From: an uncultured Pseudobdellovibrionaceae bacterium
Lineage (GTDB): Bacteria > Bdellovibrionota > Bdellovibrionia > Bdellovibrionales > JAMPXM01
Assembly: GCA_934277865.1 (NCBI GenBank)
Contig: CAKQVW010000028.1
Location: 1-15,353, forward strand
DNA length: 15,353 nt
Reading direction: 5' to 3'
In this document: positions 13,217-15,353 of the stretch, in pieces
Numbering within the stretch: position 1 is the first letter of the stretch
Layout: every line of letters starts with the position of its first letter
The notes under the pieces: model-generated
What the model was told of the DNA's origin: nothing
The model's input: only the letters and a program-made list of their open reading frames with translations
The model's database searches: none
Made by a program: the position numbers and the translations under genes

Positions 13217-15353
13217 TTCTATGTTCTTCTCTTCGAAGTTGGGCACTTTGGTATTGGCGGTGGCGCTGCTGACAACGGCATGCGTGAAGCCCGGTCCTCG
13301 TTCGGCCGATCCGAATGCGAACTTCTCGGATCCGACTAAACCCGATGCCAATCAGTCGGCTGCGACGTTCTACAATGAGGAAGTCACGGGCAACGCCATC
13401 GTGACTCAAAATGTTCAAGGGTTTTCGATTCCAACGGAAAAGCTGTTTTCTTTTAAGACCTGTGTTTTTGATAAGCGTCTTCGTGAAACCATCAAAGGTC
13501 ATCTCTTTGTCGTAAAAGGTGGCGAAAAGGATGTCGAAGTTCGTAGCGAAGAATCTGGATGTTTGAATTGGTCCGAGACAATCGCCTTCAACGGTGCGCA
13601 AAACGCCAAATACATTCCTTTGAAAAGGACGATCGTCGCCAAGGGTATGCACACAGGTGCACGCGAGCTTTCCATCTGTATCAACCCTTGGAACTACGAC
13701 GGTTCAGAAGCTGTGCGCGACTGTGCACGTCGACCTGTACCTTCCGAAATGTTGGTCTCGTCATCGGTTGCCGCTTCCTATTTAAAAGGGGAAGACAAGT
13801 CGGGCGAAACGCTAAAGCGTTACCTCTGGGTCGATGACCTTCGCATGAACTCGATTCACAATCCGGGCGGGGCCGACGGCAGTCTCATCGACTTCAGTAT
13901 CTCGGTGGGTCCGAAAGTTCTGACTCGCAACATTCGTGGCGACGAAGAGGCGATGCCGCTAAAAGATGGCGTCTTTAGTGTTCAACTCTGGATTGTCGCA
14001 AAAACTGGAATTCAAAACAGCCGTTGTATGGTGATCGCAAAGTCGGATCCTTCAATGGAGCTTGCGATGGTCGGCGGTCGTCTTCGCGAAGAGCTGAAGA
14101 TGAAAGTCCGCTATTTGATCTCCTACGGTCAGTTGGAACTTGTCGGCGCGATTCGCCCGAAAAATGGACCTGACTCGATTCTTCCGTATGATGGCGTGTG
14201 GACACTTGGTGATCACACCGGCCTTCTTGGGATGAAGTTCGGTTTCGAACGTCCACCAGCCTACAAAAATGCACCGGGTGAATTCAGTGCCACAAAGTAC
14301 GTGGCAAACTGTATTGACGTCTCTGAGGGTGTTCAAGAAAACGATGCGGTCAATTTGATCGGTGCACAAGCGTCGGCCAAACGTCCCGTGCCAGCTGCTG
14401 TTGCGTTGGGTACACCAGACTCTGTCTTTGCTGGTGGCGGTCTCAAAGTTACATCTGTCAGCGGCGGGAAAGTTGAAATTGAAGCGCCTAAGTCGCTTTT
14501 GAAGGCGGAACAAACGGCCGCTGTTAAAAAGGTGCAGATTGACCAGGATTTGATGAAAGACGAGTGTCCAGATGCTCGCGATCTGCCACGTCTGTTTCCA
14601 CAAGATCACGCCAAGCATCCAATCGTCCCAGGTCCAGATATTCTCACGTGTGTGAACAAAAATCTTCCAGGCGGCGTCTACAAAGTTGAGCAGTTTGAGT
14701 TCAGTCCGGTGGATGTTCGTCCGGAACCGATCATGGACCCGGTTGATAGTGAAACCACAATCGATCGTAAAATGAAGTTCCGCGTGATCACACGTGTGAC
14801 AAACCCGCTTGCTCAGAACACGCCGGTTCGTGACATGGAATTCACTGTCGAGACGCAAGATGGAGCTACAAGACAAGTTCGCACAAACCACTTGGGTGAA
14901 TTGATCTTCAACGACACCATCTACCACGTCTACTACCAGCCCGAGCGTTTCTATTTGAAGGTAATCAAGATTTCTCACCCGTCGGGTTTCTCGAAGCGAT
15001 TGGCCGTCGTACTTGTTCCTTGGGACAACAACGGTTTCCAGTTTGCTCGTGATATCCGTGGTCTTTCTAAGCAGACAATTGCTCAGATGAACCTGGTTCC
15101 TCGCCCAGCCTCACAGATGATCCTGACGGACTTCAACTGGGGAACGATCGGGTTCCGCTACCAGGTCGACAATTACTTATCGCTGAAGGTTTACAAGCAA
15201 TACATGCTTCGTCTTGACCCACGTGCGATTCGTTACAGCAGTTTCACGCACGGTCGAATGATGAACGAACCTCTTCGTGACGGCTTGTATTTGATGAAGG
15301 TCGCAATCCAAAAGGACTACCAACCACTGGGTGGCGAGCCGAAGGAATTCATC
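13203..15353 (+). CDS. Large putative lipoprotein, 3' end beyond the window
   Basis: One frame stays open from ATG 13203 to the last base, 717 codons without a stop, and continues outside. TGAG (13192-13195) lies 7 bases upstream of the start; a second ATG at 13221 is possible. Residues 1-27 form a lipoprotein signal: hydrophobic LGTLVLAVALLTTAC with C27 as the modified cysteine, followed by a Pro/Asp/Asn-rich tether. The mature part contains spaced cysteines (in KTCVF, SGCLNW, LSICINP, RDCARRP, SRCMV, VANCID, DECPD, LTCVN). It has many segments of beta-strand character and a linker of Ala/Val/Gly type near the middle. I do not recognise a family; repeated beta-sandwich domains are a guess. 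It overlaps the barrel gene by 14 bases in another frame and so is probably translationally coupled to it. The two likely work together at the outer membrane. Confidence 0.75.
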   Translation, partial: MNYSNSMFFSSKLGTLVLAVALLTTACVKPGPRSADPNANFSDPTKPDANQSAATFYNEEVTGNAIVTQNVQGFSIPTEKLFSFKTCVFDKRLRETIKGHLFVVKGGEKDVEVRSEESGCLNWSETIAFNGAQNAKYIPLKRTIVAKGMHTGARELSICINPWNYDGSEAVRDCARRPVPSEMLVSSSVAASYLKGEDKSGETLKRYLWVDDLRMNSIHNPGGADGSLIDFSISVGPKVLTRNIRGDEEAMPLKDGVFSVQLWIVAKTGIQNSRCMVIAKSDPSMELAMVGGRLREELKMKVRYLISYGQLELVGAIRPKNGPDSILPYDGVWTLGDHTGLLGMKFGFERPPAYKNAPGEFSATKYVANCIDVSEGVQENDAVNLIGAQASAKRPVPAAVALGTPDSVFAGGGLKVTSVSGGKVEIEAPKSLLKAEQTAAVKKVQIDQDLMKDECPDARDLPRLFPQDHAKHPIVPGPDILTCVNKNLPGGVYKVEQFEFSPVDVRPEPIMDPVDSETTIDRKMKFRVITRVTNPLAQNTPVRDMEFTVETQDGATRQVRTNHLGELIFNDTIYHVYYQPERFYLKVIKISHPSGFSKRLAVVLVPWDNNGFQFARDIRGLSKQTIAQMNLVPRPASQMILTDFNWGTIGFRYQVDNYLSLKVYKQYMLRLDPRAIRYSSFTHGRMMNEPLRDGLYLMKVAIQKDYQPLGGEPKEFI

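Noticed and set aside
14052..14978. A 308-codon open frame on the minus strand inside the large lipoprotein gene
   Set aside because: It lies wholly antisense to a continuous 717-codon plus-strand frame with a lipoprotein signal and coupled start. Its product shows no motif and an odd Cys/His/Arg/Trp-rich composition, typical of a shadow frame.

Overview
The window looks like chromosomal DNA from a Gram-negative (diderm) bacterium. It encodes at least three putative lipoproteins, an outer-membrane barrel ending in phenylalanine, a cardiolipin-synthase-type phospholipase D and a complete PhoB/PhoR pair. I see no insertion sequence, phage gene, CRISPR array, tRNA or rRNA. The mix of TTG/GTG starts, many unrecognised lipoproteins and a pst-phoU-phoB-phoR order would fit Bdellovibrionota or a related deltaproteobacterial-type lineage. 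That placement is inference and cannot be proved from this window.

Layout. (1) 1-3692, plus strand: the end of a phosphate-uptake and phosphate-sensing operon, pstB (5' truncated), phoU, phoB, phoR. (2) 3715-6840, minus strand: a tight three-gene operon, read from high to low coordinates as a lipoprotein with a c'-like haem domain, a ClsB-type phospholipase D/cardiolipin synthase, and a YbhP-type endonuclease/exonuclease/phosphatase protein. The last two are also neighbours in E. coli. (3) 6914-9611, minus strand: a FabMG/FabV-like enoyl-ACP reductase candidate, a short RNase Z-like metallo-beta-lactamase protein whose TTG start overlaps the reductase stop, then a structured gap with two hairpins and a small protein of unknown function. 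(4) 9793-11762, plus strand: a cysteine-containing putative lipoprotein overlapped by an unusual fusion of a DUF5522-type Cys module to a helical-backbone metal-receptor (BtuF-like) domain. (5) 11948-15353, plus strand: an outer-membrane barrel gene preceded by a striking inverted repeat and overlapped by a very large lipoprotein gene that runs off the end.

The Pst/Pho block would couple phosphate transport to the histidine kinase through PhoU. The minus-strand blocks are biased to membrane-lipid functions (fatty-acid reduction, cardiolipin synthesis). The last block looks like a cell-envelope module of barrel plus lipoprotein. The best candidates for something undescribed are the DUF5522-metal-receptor fusion, the enoyl reductase/RNase Z coupled pair with its structured downstream RNA, and the porin-lipoprotein pair with its upstream inverted repeat.
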